Under the pieces are notes generated by a model, which saw only the letters and a list, made by a program, of their open reading frames with translations, ran no database searches and was not told the DNA's origin. From assembly GCA_965276635.1 (NCBI GenBank), contig CBDIBC010000002.1:62001-126000 (forward strand): a stretch of 64,000 bases of DNA, read 5' to 3'. The number at the start of each line of letters is the position of its first letter. Positions within the stretch are counted from its first letter, which is position 1. Source of the stretch: CBDIBC01 sp965276635. Its GTDB lineage: Bacteria; Actinomycetota; Acidimicrobiia; Acidimicrobiales; Palsa-688. Made by a program: the position numbers and the translations under genes. Below are positions 1 through 10,513 of the stretch, one piece after another.

Positions 1-512
1 AGCGTGGTCGATCGGCCGATGATCTGGTGGGTCTGGTCGCCCGACAGTGGGTAGTCCGTTGCGCCGCGCCAATGCGTTGCGACGAGCGTGCCGCCGGGTT
101 CGAGAGACTGGTTGACCAGGCGGAGGATCCGTTGGAGCGTGGCCGTGTCGAAGTAGTAAGCGATCTCGCTGAGCACGATCAGGTCGAATGGTTCGTCGAT
201 CGGCCAGCCGTCGGGTAGGGACTGAACCTGCACCCGTACGTGGTCGAAGGCGGCCAGGCGGCTCCGGGCGCGTTCCACCGTTGATGCGATGATGTCAGTG
301 GCCAGCACGCGGTCGCAGCGAACGGCGAGTGCCTCGCTGAGCACGCCGTTGGCGCAGCCGGGTTCGAACGCGGACCGGTACCGGGCATTGGGGAGCGCCG
401 CCAGCGTCAGGGCGTATTTTCGCTGCTCGTACCAGCGGGACTCGAAACCCCACGGGTCGATGTTCGCGGCGTAGAGCTGCTCGAAGTAGCTCCGGGGAGT
501 GGGCTCGCTCAC
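1..512 (-). CDS. SAM-dependent methyltransferase, NodS-like (3' partial)
   Basis: About 170 residues are visible and the gene runs off the left edge. The protein starts at a GTG (512) that overlaps the stop of the upstream PIG-L gene (GTGA). Near residue 50 it has a class I SAM-binding loop, FEPGCANG, followed by an ATDI acidic strand and a FDLIVLSEIAYYFD segment, as in NodS/methyltransferase-12 proteins. The N-terminal YFEQLYAANIDPWGFESRWYE segment is typical of NodS-like enzymes. Its neighbours (PIG-L deacetylase and an acyl-CoA dehydrogenase-like protein, all with 4-base overlaps) indicate a co-translated cassette that probably modifies a sugar or amine-bearing small molecule. The substrate cannot be inferred from sequence. 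Confidence 0.85.
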   Translation of the reverse strand, partial: MSEPTPRSYFEQLYAANIDPWGFESRWYEQRKYALTLAALPNARYRSAFEPGCANGVLSEALAVRCDRVLATDIIASTVERARSRLAAFDHVRVQVQSLPDGWPIDEPFDLIVLSEIAYYFDTATLQRILRLVNQSLEPGGTLVATHWRGATDYPLSGDQTHQIIGRSTT

Positions 513-1285
513 CGGCGGTCGCATCCCGGTGAGGTGACGAAGATCTCCTGCTGTCGAGAGAACCGTTCGAGCACCGCGGCGGGCAGGACCGGGCCATCGT
601 GTCGACCGAGGCCGAGGGCGGTCGTCTGGGAGCGGTAGGCGGCCACTGCGTGTTGCTTTCGGGCGAGCTGGCCTGTCGAGAGATCGAGGCGCCGGCACGC
701 TGACCACGGCAGATTTGCGGGGGTCGCCCAATGCCAGGCCCAGACCAGGTAGCTGATCAGCGTCGTGCCCGACACTGCGCACGCCGCAGTCGCGGCCCGA
801 CCGGTGGCGTCGTGATCCGGGTGGCCATCATGCGCCCAGGGAGCCACGCAGATAACGTCAGGGCCGACCATCTCGGCCAACAGGCGACCGAGGCGTGCGC
901 TGTTCTCGGCCACCCGGCCGTCGCCGATCCGCAACCTGTGCACTGCGACCCGGGATGCATCGAGTCGTCGGAGCGCGACGGTTCGCTCGCGGGCTCGAAG
1001 GGCGCCCAGGTCCAGACGGGTAGCTGCTGGGGAACGCGGATGTGACGCTTCGCCGTCCGTGACGGCCACGACGGTGACGTCGAGCCCGGCGTCGACGAGC
1101 ACCTGGATGAGGCCGCCGGCGCCTAGGACCTCGTCGTCGGGGTGGGGCGCAACGACCACCGCAGCGGACCAGCGGCCGAGGGTCAACGGCTCGGTGTCGG
1201 TCAGGTGTCCCGAGCTCGTCCAGGCATCCTCGGGAGTCCCGGGATGCTGGTCATCGACCTGGAGGCCGTCGAGCGAGACCGTCAT
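509..1285 (-). CDS. PIG-L family deacetylase
   Basis: About 258 aa. PIG-L/LmbE enzymes are zinc-dependent N-deacetylases acting on N-acetylglucosaminyl-type substrates. The zinc motif APHPDDE is near residue 47, and the second metal motif DGHPDHDATG lies mid-protein. ATG 1285 was chosen because it overlaps the stop of the upstream acyl-CoA dehydrogenase-like gene (ATGA); longer in-frame extensions only read antisense to that gene. It overlaps the downstream methyltransferase by 4 bases. The cassette suggests deacetylation followed by methylation of an unidentified metabolite. Confidence 0.88.
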   Translation of the reverse strand: MTVSLDGLQVDDQHPGTPEDAWTSSGHLTDTEPLTLGRWSAAVVVAPHPDDEVLGAGGLIQVLVDAGLDVTVVAVTDGEASHPRSPAATRLDLGALRARERTVALRRLDASRVAVHRLRIGDGRVAENSARLGRLLAEMVGPDVICVAPWAHDGHPDHDATGRAATAACAVSGTTLISYLVWAWHWATPANLPWSACRRLDLSTGQLARKQHAVAAYRSQTTALGLGRHDGPVLPAAVLERFSRQQEIFVTSPGCDRR

Positions 1286-2262
1286 GCCCACGGCGACCCG
1301 TCGCACGCCATGCGGCCAACCACGGCAGCGTCGGCGCCCCCATGGTGTTGGGCGAGGTAGACATAGAGGTCGGCGGCGCGCTGGCTCTGGAGCCCATCGT
1401 GGCCGAGCGGCCGGGCGCCACCCGCAGCGGCGACGCATGCCAGCACCTCCACGCAGCTGTCATGCACGGCCTGGCGGGCTGCCTGGGCGCAAAACTCCGA
1501 TCGCCGCTGGCGGTCCCGGGGATCGGCGTCGATGTCCCTGCCGGCACGGTCGAGGATGTCGCGTTGGGCCCGGACGAGGGAGACGGCCCGGCCGAGGTCG
1601 GCCAGCCGGGCCTCGCTCGTGTTGGCGCCGAGGCCGTCGATCAGCACGTCGACGAGCGCCCGGGCTCCGCCGAACCAGCAGGCGGCCACACCGACCGCCC
1701 CGAACCAGAAGCCTGGCCGGGACAGATAGAAACCCGGCTCGCCGACAGCATCGGCGGCGGCGACGCGAACATCGTCGAACACGACGGTGAAGCTGGCCGA
1801 ACCGGCCATGCCGACCGCCGGCCACGATCCCGCAACTGTCTCCACGCCGGGCGTCGACAGGTCGACGTCGAACAACCGGTAGCCGTCGGCCGCATCTGCC
1901 GTGACCAGCGCCCGATCCACCAGACCGGCACCCGAACAGAACACCTTCGTTCCCGAGATCGACCAGTCCGCTTGGTCGACCTCGGCCCGGGTGGCCTGGC
2001 GAGAACGGGTCGCCCACACCCCGTAGGCCGCCGCCGGGTGGTGGTCGCCGAGGTCAGCCTCGGCCAGGATGGCACGTGCGTCCGCGTGGCCCTCGGCCAG
2101 CCGACCGAGGCTCAGATCGCTGGCCGCCCAATCGGCCAGCTGGGTCAGCCGCTCGGGTGTGCGGCCCCCGCCCGGAAGCGGGAGGGCGGCAGTGCGATCG
2201 ACAACTCCAGCCAAGGCCGCGTCGACCAAGCCAAAGGAATCCTTGTTCACTACTGCTCTCAC
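1282..2262 (-). CDS. Divergent acyl-CoA dehydrogenase-like protein
   Basis: 326 aa, shorter than the usual ~380 aa of the family. The middle region (SGTKVFCSGAGLVDRALV, then DVDLSTPGVE and VFDDVRV) matches the beta-domain pattern of acyl-CoA dehydrogenases, and the C-terminal part is helical with a QSQRAADLYVYLAQHH segment. Family members are FAD enzymes that desaturate acyl-CoA or act as flavin monooxygenases. This one is fused by overlap to PIG-L and NodS-like genes, an arrangement I recognise from other bacteria, where it is of unknown function. Start: GTG 2262, with another in-frame GTG at 2250. About 170 bases without a gene separate it from the carboxylase upstream. Confidence 0.75.
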   Translation of the reverse strand: MRAVVNKDSFGLVDAALAGVVDRTAALPLPGGGRTPERLTQLADWAASDLSLGRLAEGHADARAILAEADLGDHHPAAAYGVWATRSRQATRAEVDQADWSISGTKVFCSGAGLVDRALVTADAADGYRLFDVDLSTPGVETVAGSWPAVGMAGSASFTVVFDDVRVAAADAVGEPGFYLSRPGFWFGAVGVAACWFGGARALVDVLIDGLGANTSEARLADLGRAVSLVRAQRDILDRAGRDIDADPRDRQRRSEFCAQAARQAVHDSCVEVLACVAAAGGARPLGHDGLQSQRAADLYVYLAQHHGGADAAVVGRMACDGSPWA

Positions 2263-2431
2263 GTCGTCACGGGAATCCTTCGTCTGGGCGCCACGATCCT
2301 GGCGCCGGCATCAGCCCTCCGGATCCTTTCCCTCTCGTCCGCGACTCGAACCAGCTCGCACTCAGAATTCCCGGTCAGATCAGGTGAGGGACGACCCGAG
2401 GTCACCCGTCGCCGGGGTGCCGTGATGAGGG

Positions 2432-5400
2432 TCATATGCCTGCCAGCGCCCGGGAGATGACCGATCGGGTGTCCGCCGGGTCGATCACATCGTCGATCTC
2501 GAAGGCGGAGGCCGTGGAGAGCCCTTTCCCCCGCTGGTAGGCGTCAGCCACCAGGCGCTCGTATCGGGTGCGACGCTCGTCGGGGTCGTCGATGGCCTCG
2601 AGCTCCTTGCGGTAGCCGAGACGCACGCCACCCTCCAAGCCCATGCCGCCGAACTCGCCCGTCGGCCAGCTGACCGTCGCCACCGAGGCCTTCAGGTCGC
2701 CGCCGGACATGGCCATGGCGCCCAGCCCGTAACCCTTGCGCAAGACCACCGTGCACAGCGGCGAACGCAGGCGGCTGCCGGCTATGAACATCGCCCCGAA
2801 GCGTCGGACCGTCGCCGTTCGCTCCGCGTCGGGTCCAACCATGAAGCCGGGCGTGTCGCAGAGCGACACCACGGCCATGCCATGGGCGTTGCAGATCTCC
2901 AGGAAGCGCGTGGCCTTGTCGGCCGCGTCGGCGTCGATCGCCCCGCCCAGGTGCTCGGGGTTGTTGGCCAGGATCCCGAGGGGCCGGCCTTCGATGCGGG
3001 CCAGTGCCGTGACGATGCCGGGGCCCCAGCCGGTCCGGAGCTCGAGAAGGCTGCCGCCGTCGACCAGTCCGGCGATGACCGGTCGGATGGCATAGCTGCG
3101 TACCCGGTTCTCGGGGATCAGGTGCCGCAGGAGCCGCTGGTCGGGGCAATCCCAATCGGTTGGCTGGCCCTGGAAGTAGGCCAGGTAACGGCGCGCCATG
3201 TCTACGGCGGCCGCATCATCGGCGACGAGGACGTCGACCACTCCGTTGGCCGTTTGGACATCCATGGGGCCCACATCACCGGGAGCCACAACGCCGAGGC
3301 CTCCTCCTTCGATCATGGCCGGTCCGCCCATGCCCAGACTGCTGCCTTCGGTGGCGATGATGACGTCGCACACCCCGGCCAACGCCGCATTGCCGGCGAA
3401 GCAGTAGCCGGAGACGATGGCCACGGTCGGCACCCGGCCCGCCAACTGCGAAGTCATGCGGAAGGTGGGCACGTCGAGGGAGGCCACCGATGTGGTGTCG
3501 GTGTCGCCGGGCCGCCCGCCCCCGCCCTCGGCGAAGACGACCAGGGGCAGGGTACGCCGGCCGGCCAGATCGAGAAGACGGTCGGTCTTGCGGTGGTTCT
3601 GGAGGCCCTGAGTGCCGGCCAGGACGGTGTAGTCGTATGACATCACTGCGCAGAGCTGGCCGCCGATGGTTGCCGTGCCGGTGATCAACCCGTCGGCCGG
3701 CGTGTTGGCGATGAGGTCGTCGAGCGATCGGCGGCGGCGCTGCGCGGCGATGGCCAGCGCGCCATATTCGAGGAAGCTGTCGGGGTCGCAGAGATCCTCG
3801 ATGTTCTCCCTCGCCGTGCGGCGCCCCCGCTGGTGGCGGCGGGCCGTGGCGTCGGGGCGGCCGATGTCGAGGCCGATGCGGTGTCGTGCCATCGACTCGG
3901 CCAGATCCGGTCGGATGCGGTCGAGGTCGACCTCGGCGGTGATGGCGTCCGCGCTATTGAGGTCGGACGGCTCCAGGTGGACGACCGCCTCGCCGGCGGA
4001 GAGCGTCTCGCCGGTGGAGCCGGTGACGAGGCGGATGATGCCCGCGACAGGGGCGACCACGGCGTGCTCCATCTTCATGGCCTCGACCACAGCCACCGTC
4101 GCTCCGGCGGCCACGGCTTCGCCCGGTTCGACGGTGATCTCGACGAGGGTGCCGGTCGTGGAGACGCGCACGGGCATCGTGCCCTCCGGTCCGGCCGCGA
4201 CCACCGGGATGGCGGCTGCTGGTTCCGGCTCGGCGAGAGCGCGGGCGGCGAGGAAGACGGCAGCGCGCTCGAGCAGAGCGGGCAGGTGCTCATCGACCCA
4301 ACTCGTGTGCACCTCCGGATCGCCGAGCGCGCCGGCAGCGACGAGCGCGTGCAGGAGGGGGATGTTGGTGGCTACCCCGTCGACGATGAACTCACCCGAC
4401 GCCTGCGACGCCCGGACCGACAGGCGGTCGAGGTCGCCACCCGGTTCGGAGACGATGACCTTGGCCAGGAGCGAGTCGTAGCGGGGATTGACGGCATAAC
4501 CGGGATAGCCGTGCGTGTCGACCCGTACGCCCGGGCCGCCCGGCGGGGAGAAGGACACGAGTGGGCCCGCCGATGGCTGCACCGCGCCGTCGGCCAGCAG
4601 GGTCTCGCTGTTGACCCGGAGTTGCACGGCCAGGCCCCGGGCCGGCGGCTCGACGCCAGCTGGCAGCCCCAGCTCGGCGAGCGTGGCCCCGCCGGCGATG
4701 CGCAAGCCGAGGTCGACCAGGTCGAGGCCGGTCACCTCCTCGGTAACCGTGTGCTCCACTTGCAGGCGTGGGTTCACCTCCAGGAATGCCACCTGTTCGT
4801 CGGCGACCAGGAACTCGACGGTGGCCAGTCCCCGGTAGTCGACGCTGGCGCCGAGGGCGACGGCGGCGTCGATGAGCTCGGCGCGCACGGAGGGGTGCAC
4901 GAAGACGGCGGGCGCCACCTCCACCAGCTTCTGCCGCCGGCGCTGCAGGCTGCAGTCCCGCTCGCCCAGCGAGACCACCGCTCCCGTTCCATCCCCGAGC
5001 AGTTGGACCTCGATGTGCCGGGAGCGCGTGAGCAGGTGCTCGACGTAGAGGCGTCCGTCGCCGAAGCTGGACTCTGCTTCGGAGCGACAACGCGCCCACG
5101 CTTCGGCGAGGTCCGCGACGCGCGTTACCGGTCGCGTCCCCCGACCGCCGCCACCGGCCACTGCTTTGACCATCACCGCCCCCCCGGCGCCCAGGCTCTC
5201 GAGGAACGCAGAAGCCCCGTCTAGGTCCGTCGGGCCGGGCGTTCCCGCTGGCACCGGGATCCCCAGATCCGTAGCCCGCTGCCGGGCGCCCGTCTTGTCG
5301 CCGAAGAGGGCCAGCGTCTCCGCCGTCGGACCGACGAAGGTGAGGCCGGCATCCTCGCAGGCCGCAGCGAAGGCCGGGCTCTCCGAGACGAACCCGTAGC

Positions 5401-5653
5401 CGGGGTGAACGGCATCGCAACCCGCCTCGGTGGCGGCTGCGACCAGCGCGGTCACATCCAGGTAGGCGGCGGCTCCCGCGCCGGGCAGGCGCACCGCCTC
5501 GTCAGCGCGACCGACGTGAGCGCAGGTGGCGTCGTCGGCCGGGGCAACCGCGACAGTATCGATCTTCCGGATCGCGGCCGAGCGCAGGATGCGCACGGCG
5601 ACCTCGGCTCGGTTGGCGACGAGCAGCTTGCGGATGGTCGACCGTGCCGTCAT
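2432..5653 (-). CDS. Single-chain biotin-dependent acyl-CoA carboxylase (BC-BCCP-CT)
   Basis: About 1073 aa. Domains in order: biotin carboxylase (residues ~5-450, with HPGYGFVSE, the ATP-grasp loop KAVAGGGGRG and EVNPRLQVEHTVTE), biotin carrier (EAMKMEH, biotinyl Lys near residue 525), and carboxyltransferase (~600-1073, with GGGGRPGD and FAGNAALAG). It carboxylates acyl-CoA with bicarbonate and ATP. Fusion of all three activities resembles the long-chain acyl-CoA carboxylase (LCC) type known from mycobacteria rather than split AccA3/AccD systems, but substrate length cannot be read from sequence. ATG 5653 was chosen because the preceding gene stops at 5655; upstream in-frame sequence is antisense to it. 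No frameshift is seen. Confidence 0.9.
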   Translation of the reverse strand: MTARSTIRKLLVANRAEVAVRILRSAAIRKIDTVAVAPADDATCAHVGRADEAVRLPGAGAAAYLDVTALVAAATEAGCDAVHPGYGFVSESPAFAAACEDAGLTFVGPTAETLALFGDKTGARQRATDLGIPVPAGTPGPTDLDGASAFLESLGAGGAVMVKAVAGGGGRGTRPVTRVADLAEAWARCRSEAESSFGDGRLYVEHLLTRSRHIEVQLLGDGTGAVVSLGERDCSLQRRRQKLVEVAPAVFVHPSVRAELIDAAVALGASVDYRGLATVEFLVADEQVAFLEVNPRLQVEHTVTEEVTGLDLVDLGLRIAGGATLAELGLPAGVEPPARGLAVQLRVNSETLLADGAVQPSAGPLVSFSPPGGPGVRVDTHGYPGYAVNPRYDSLLAKVIVSEPGGDLDRLSVRASQASGEFIVDGVATNIPLLHALVAAGALGDPEVHTSWVDEHLPALLERAAVFLAARALAEPEPAAAIPVVAAGPEGTMPVRVSTTGTLVEITVEPGEAVAAGATVAVVEAMKMEHAVVAPVAGIIRLVTGSTGETLSAGEAVVHLEPSDLNSADAITAEVDLDRIRPDLAESMARHRIGLDIGRPDATARRHQRGRRTARENIEDLCDPDSFLEYGALAIAAQRRRRSLDDLIANTPADGLITGTATIGGQLCAVMSYDYTVLAGTQGLQNHRKTDRLLDLAGRRTLPLVVFAEGGGGRPGDTDTTSVASLDVPTFRMTSQLAGRVPTVAIVSGYCFAGNAALAGVCDVIIATEGSSLGMGGPAMIEGGGLGVVAPGDVGPMDVQTANGVVDVLVADDAAAVDMARRYLAYFQGQPTDWDCPDQRLLRHLIPENRVRSYAIRPVIAGLVDGGSLLELRTGWGPGIVTALARIEGRPLGILANNPEHLGGAIDADAADKATRFLEICNAHGMAVVSLCDTPGFMVGPDAERTATVRRFGAMFIAGSRLRSPLCTVVLRKGYGLGAMAMSGGDLKASVATVSWPTGEFGGMGLEGGVRLGYRKELEAIDDPDERRTRYERLVADAYQRGKGLSTASAFEIDDVIDPADTRSVISRALAGI

Positions 5654-5654
5654 T

Positions 5655-7310
5655 TCAACTGAGCGCCGGCAGCTGCTGGCCGAAGTCGAGCACGTCGCGG
5701 AACAGGTCGCCTTGCTCGGCGATTCGGGGAAGAACGGTGCGGATGGTGAAGCCGTCGGGGGAGAGCGAGGGGTCGTCGAGCTCGTCCCATTCGATTGGCG
5801 TCGACACCGGCGCGCCGGGCGCGGGCCGGGGACTGTATGGGGCCACGAGGGTCTTGTTGATGGCGTTCTGGGTGTAGTCGAGGCGGGCGAGGCCGCCACG
5901 CTCGGTCACCTGCCACGTCCAGCTGACCAGGTCAGGCACGACGGCACCCACGGTCCTGGACAGCTGCTCGACCCAGGCCCTGGTGTCGTCGAAGCTCGGG
6001 CCTCGAGCGATCGGCAGCCAGATCTGGATGCCGCGGCGTCCCGTGACCTTCGCTCGGGCCCGGATACCGAGATGGTCCAGCGCGGTCCGGTGGAGTCGAG
6101 CCAGGACGAGCAGGTCGTCCCAGTCGGTGCGCTCGCCGGGGTCGAGGTCGATGAGGGCGTAGGTCGGCTGGCGAGGCTGGTCGATCAGGGATGTCCATGC
6201 GTGCCATTCCAGCGCCCCGAGGTTGGCCGCCCAGACGAGAGCCGCCGGTTCGTCGACCACCAGATAGGTTCGAGTCTCGCCTCCGTCGGCGCCGGGGTTG
6301 TCCCAGCGGGACAACCAGTCGGGGGCGTGGGCGGGGAGCGCCTTCTGCCAGAAGCCCTTGGTCGTGGCCCCGTCCGGGAAGCGGTTCATGTTGAGGGGCC
6401 GCCGAGCTAGGTACGGCAGCACGACAGGTGCGATGTGCGCCGAGTAGCGTAGCAGGTCGCGCTTGGTGACTGCCTCTTCGCCTGGGCGCGGCGGGAACAG
6501 CACCTTGTCCAGGTTGGTCACTCGGAGCTCCCGGCCGAAGACGCTCCATGTCCCGGACGACCCGAGGGCGTCGAGCTCGCTGAGCTCAGCTGGGTCGGCC
6601 GCCGGGCATGTAGGGGCCTTCAGTGCCAGGGCGGCCTCCGCCGGTGGGCGGTCGGAGCGCCACATCCGGTCGGGATCGGCTTTCACCTCGTCGTTGGTGC
6701 GCCCGCTCAGGACCGAGAGCGGGTGGGCTTCGGGATCCCAACCATCGGTGGCGTGCTCGTCGTGCTTGTGGAGGAGCAGCCACGTCTCCTTGCCGGAGGC
6801 CTCCGTTCGGGTGCGTACCAGCACGAAGCGGCCCCGCAGCTTCTCGCCGTGCATCTCGATGTGCAGCTCGCCGTCGCTCACCCCCCGGCCCGGATCGGCT
6901 GGCTTGTGTGGCTCCCACGTTCCGACGTCCCAGACGATGACGTCCCCGCCGCCGTACTCGCCGGCGGGGATGACGCCTTCGAAGTCGAAGTAGTCCAACG
7001 GGTGGTCCTCGACGTGAAATGCCGCCCGTCGTGCGCCGGGGTCGAGGGTGGGTCCTTTGGGCACGGCCCAGCTCACCAACACGCCGTCGATCTCGAGGCG
7101 GAGGTCGTAGTGCAGACGGCGGGCCCGATGCCGTTGCACCACGAACAGGCGGCTTGTGGCATCGGGGCGGTGAGCCGGAGACGGCAGGCCGTCCGGTTCG
7201 CGGGTGCGGGAGAAGTCGCGCTTGTCGCGGTACGCCGCCAGCGGGTCCGACGCTGCCAACCGCGAGCGCGACGAGTCCACATCCGAGTCAAGCGCGGCCC
7301 GCCCGCCCAC
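5655..7310 (-). CDS. ligD: LigD-like 3'-phosphoesterase and polymerase, no ligase domain
   Basis: About 551 aa. The N-terminal phosphoesterase domain carries VVQRHRARRLHYDLRLE and a DYFDFEGVIPAGEYGGG segment. The C-terminal primase-polymerase domain carries LDKVLFP, the metal motif YALIDLDPGERTDWDD and the TGRRGIQIWLP motif. These are the end-processing and gap-filling modules of bacterial non-homologous end joining. The ATP-dependent ligase domain of full LigD is absent, so a separate ligase and Ku would be needed and neither is in the window. The start is uncertain: TTG 7349, GTG 7310 and GTG 7280 are in frame. It lies one base upstream of the carboxylase and is divergent from the membrane protein at 7422. 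Confidence 0.87.
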   Translation of the reverse strand: MGGRAALDSDVDSSRSRLAASDPLAAYRDKRDFSRTREPDGLPSPAHRPDATSRLFVVQRHRARRLHYDLRLEIDGVLVSWAVPKGPTLDPGARRAAFHVEDHPLDYFDFEGVIPAGEYGGGDVIVWDVGTWEPHKPADPGRGVSDGELHIEMHGEKLRGRFVLVRTRTEASGKETWLLLHKHDEHATDGWDPEAHPLSVLSGRTNDEVKADPDRMWRSDRPPAEAALALKAPTCPAADPAELSELDALGSSGTWSVFGRELRVTNLDKVLFPPRPGEEAVTKRDLLRYSAHIAPVVLPYLARRPLNMNRFPDGATTKGFWQKALPAHAPDWLSRWDNPGADGGETRTYLVVDEPAALVWAANLGALEWHAWTSLIDQPRQPTYALIDLDPGERTDWDDLLVLARLHRTALDHLGIRARAKVTGRRGIQIWLPIARGPSFDDTRAWVEQLSRTVGAVVPDLVSWTWQVTERGGLARLDYTQNAINKTLVAPYSPRPAPGAPVSTPIEWDELDDPSLSPDGFTIRTVLPRIAEQGDLFRDVLDFGQQLPALS

Positions 7311-7421
7311 CGCAACCGCCCTGCGGTCGGTACGGGCGCAGCCGCCCAACCGCTGTAGGTCCAGCCAGTTGCGCCGCCCACGCCGTGATCCGGTGCGCGA
7401 TGCGGCCGGTTAGGGCAGTCT

Positions 7422-8249
7422 GTGGCGATGACCGACCCCGCTGCTGAACCCGGAAAGCCCATGCCTGGGACCGACGGTAGCGATCCCGCTGTCGCCGACA
7501 CCCTGGGCGCGCTTCGTGAGCACCTCGAGCACCTCGAACGCATCGTGGGGTCACCGTCGCAGGCGGCCCGAAGCGAGGTGGCACGCCGCTTTCGTCCGGC
7601 GTGGCAGCGTTCACATCGGGGTGAGGATCGTCTTCCCGTGGCGCTGGCTGTCGTCGTGGCGATCGGTCTGCAGATCGCCCTCCCGGCCCATCTGACGTTC
7701 AAACCCACCTGGCTGCTTCCCGCCCTCGAGGGAGCTCTGCTGGTCGGGATCACGGCCGCCAACCCTCGCCGCATCGACCGCACCTCGACCCTTCTGCGCT
7801 CGGCCAGCGTGATTCTCATCGCAGTGACCTCGGTGGCCAACGCCTGGTCGTCGGGTCGGCTCATCGACGCTCTCATCAACGGGACCGAAGGCCAGAGCGC
7901 CGGGCCGCTCTTGGCCAGCGGCGCCAGCATCTACCTGACCAACATCATCGTGTTCGCCTTGTGGTACTGGGAATGGGACCGAGGTGGCCCGGTGGCGCGA
8001 GCCCTGGGCCGTCGGCCCTTTCCGGACTTCCTGTTCCCGCAGATGACCCAAGCCCATCTGGCGCCCGACGACTGGGTTCCGGTCTTCCTCGACTACCTGT
8101 ACGTATCGTTCACCAACGCCACCGCGTTCAGCCCCACGGACACGATGCCGCTTGCGCGCTGGTCGAAGATGCTCATGTTGCTGCAGTCGTCGGTGGCCCT
8201 GATGACGGTGGCCCTGGTGATCGCTCGGGCCGTCAATATCTTGAAGTGA
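7422..8249 (+). CDS. Multi-pass membrane protein of unknown function
   Basis: 275 aa from GTG 7422 (ATG 7428 also possible). The first ~65 residues are hydrophilic, with an acidic helix, followed by about five hydrophobic segments (approximately residues 70-90, 95-112, 125-143, 160-183 and 248-270). The segment YVSFTNATAFSPTDTMPL and the ending VALVIARAVNILK recall DUF1345-type membrane proteins, but I am not certain of the family. It is divergent from ligD and convergent with the last gene of the hydrogenase operon. No catalytic motif is visible. Confidence 0.75.
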   Translation: MAMTDPAAEPGKPMPGTDGSDPAVADTLGALREHLEHLERIVGSPSQAARSEVARRFRPAWQRSHRGEDRLPVALAVVVAIGLQIALPAHLTFKPTWLLPALEGALLVGITAANPRRIDRTSTLLRSASVILIAVTSVANAWSSGRLIDALINGTEGQSAGPLLASGASIYLTNIIVFALWYWEWDRGGPVARALGRRPFPDFLFPQMTQAHLAPDDWVPVFLDYLYVSFTNATAFSPTDTMPLARWSKMLMLLQSSVALMTVALVIARAVNILK

Positions 8250-8280
8250 TCAACCCACGGCGGGTGACGGGCCAGCGGGA

Positions 8281-9060
8281 TTAGTGTGGTCCGGAGTCGG
8301 GCGCCGACCGAGCGGGGTGACCGGAGGAGTTCGTGGCGTCCAGCTGGCGGTCGGTGAAGTGCGCCAGGGCGGTGACCTGGTTCTCGGAGAGCGTGTCGCA
8401 TGCCCAGTCCCAGTGCAGCGAGACCCAGTCGCCCGGGCTGACGATGTGCTGGAGCGAGCGTCCTTGCTTGGTCCACCGGGCGCGCTCGATGCTGGGCGGC
8501 CCGAGCGTGAGTGCTCGGTGGTCCCAGCAGAGCTTCCGGGTGCGGACCTCGAGATGGTCGCCTTCCACCTGCGTGACCTCGCCCCAGCGGATCCGGCATC
8601 TGTCGAGGACCTCGAGGGCGGTGGGCGCTCCGCTGCGTCGGAGCAGGCCGGTCCACGGGTAGATGGCGAAGACGTGGAAGCTGTGGTGGGGCACCGGGGG
8701 AGCCGTCGCCGTCTTCAGACATTGCCAGTCGGCCCCGGATTGGTCGGCGAACCGCCGGCGTGCCTCGGCGGCGAACTGCTTCGGGTCGACGGCGTCGAGG
8801 AGCTGGTTGCCGACCCAGTACGCGTCGACGACACGGGCGTCGAGCGGATCGGCGATCGCAGCTGCGGTGGCGATGATCTGCAGGTAGGGCCAGGCGCCGT
8901 CGAAACCACGAGCCCGATCCTCTACATTCTGCGTGCCGATGCCGGAAGCCACGTCGAGCAGCGCGGCTCCGTCGCCCGTCCCGCAGTAGCCGAGCTCGTT
9001 GGGCGGGTAGGCGTAGCGAGCGAAGAGTATCTCACCGGACGACGGCCTTCGCTCGCTCAA
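8281..9060 (-). CDS. DUF6390 family protein, hydrogenase-operon associated
   Basis: 259 aa, last gene of the hydrogenase locus, 13 bases after hypD. Features include FARYAYPPNELGYCG at the N-terminus, GAWPYLQIIATAAAIADPLD, DAYWVGNQLLD, HHSFHVFAIYPW and WDHRALTLG. I recognise this pattern as a family that travels with actinobacterial [NiFe]-hydrogenase genes. The role is unknown; position suggests maturation or quality control rather than catalysis. The start is an in-frame TTG (9060). The frame stays open upstream into hypD, so the N-terminus is uncertain. Confidence 0.8.
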   Translation of the reverse strand: MSERRPSSGEILFARYAYPPNELGYCGTGDGAALLDVASGIGTQNVEDRARGFDGAWPYLQIIATAAAIADPLDARVVDAYWVGNQLLDAVDPKQFAAEARRRFADQSGADWQCLKTATAPPVPHHSFHVFAIYPWTGLLRRSGAPTALEVLDRCRIRWGEVTQVEGDHLEVRTRKLCWDHRALTLGPPSIERARWTKQGRSLQHIVSPGDWVSLHWDWACDTLSENQVTALAHFTDRQLDATNSSGHPARSAPDSGPH

Positions 9061-9073
9061 GAGATCCTCGCCA

Positions 9074-10176
<1,103 letters not shown>

Positions 10177-10180
<4 letters not shown>

Positions 10181-10491
10181 GCGCCCTCGTCGCTTCCGGT
10201 CGGGACCGTCGTCAAGGGCCCGGGAGAGCGATCGACGCGCCCCCAGCTGTCACCGAGCTCTTCATCGAGCACCCCGAGTCGGTCGAAGTTGGCCAATGTC
10301 TCGATGGCGGAGGCCTCGTCGAGGCGCTGGATGGCGAAACCGACGTGCACGACCACGTACTCGCCGATGGTGGCGTCAGGCAGGTACTGCAGGCACACCC
10401 GCTTCTCGACGCCGCCGAAGGCAACGTCGGCCATCAGCACGTCGTCCTCTTCATCGACGCGAAGGATCCGGCCCGGAACGGCTAAGCACAT
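10177..10491 (-). CDS. hypC: Hydrogenase assembly chaperone HypC (copy 1)
   Basis: 104 aa. It begins MCLAVPGRI; the invariant Cys2 is the ligand HypC uses to hand the Fe(CN)2CO unit from HypD to the large subunit. VHVGFAIQRLDE is the usual HypC core helix. The C-terminal ~30 residues are longer than in the second copy. ATG 10491 was chosen because Cys must be residue 2 after Met. It overlaps hypD by 4 bases and lies 22 bases downstream of the second hypC-like gene. Confidence 0.93.
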
Positions 10492-10513
10492 TGGTGCGCT
10501 CCTCTCGTGGCAC

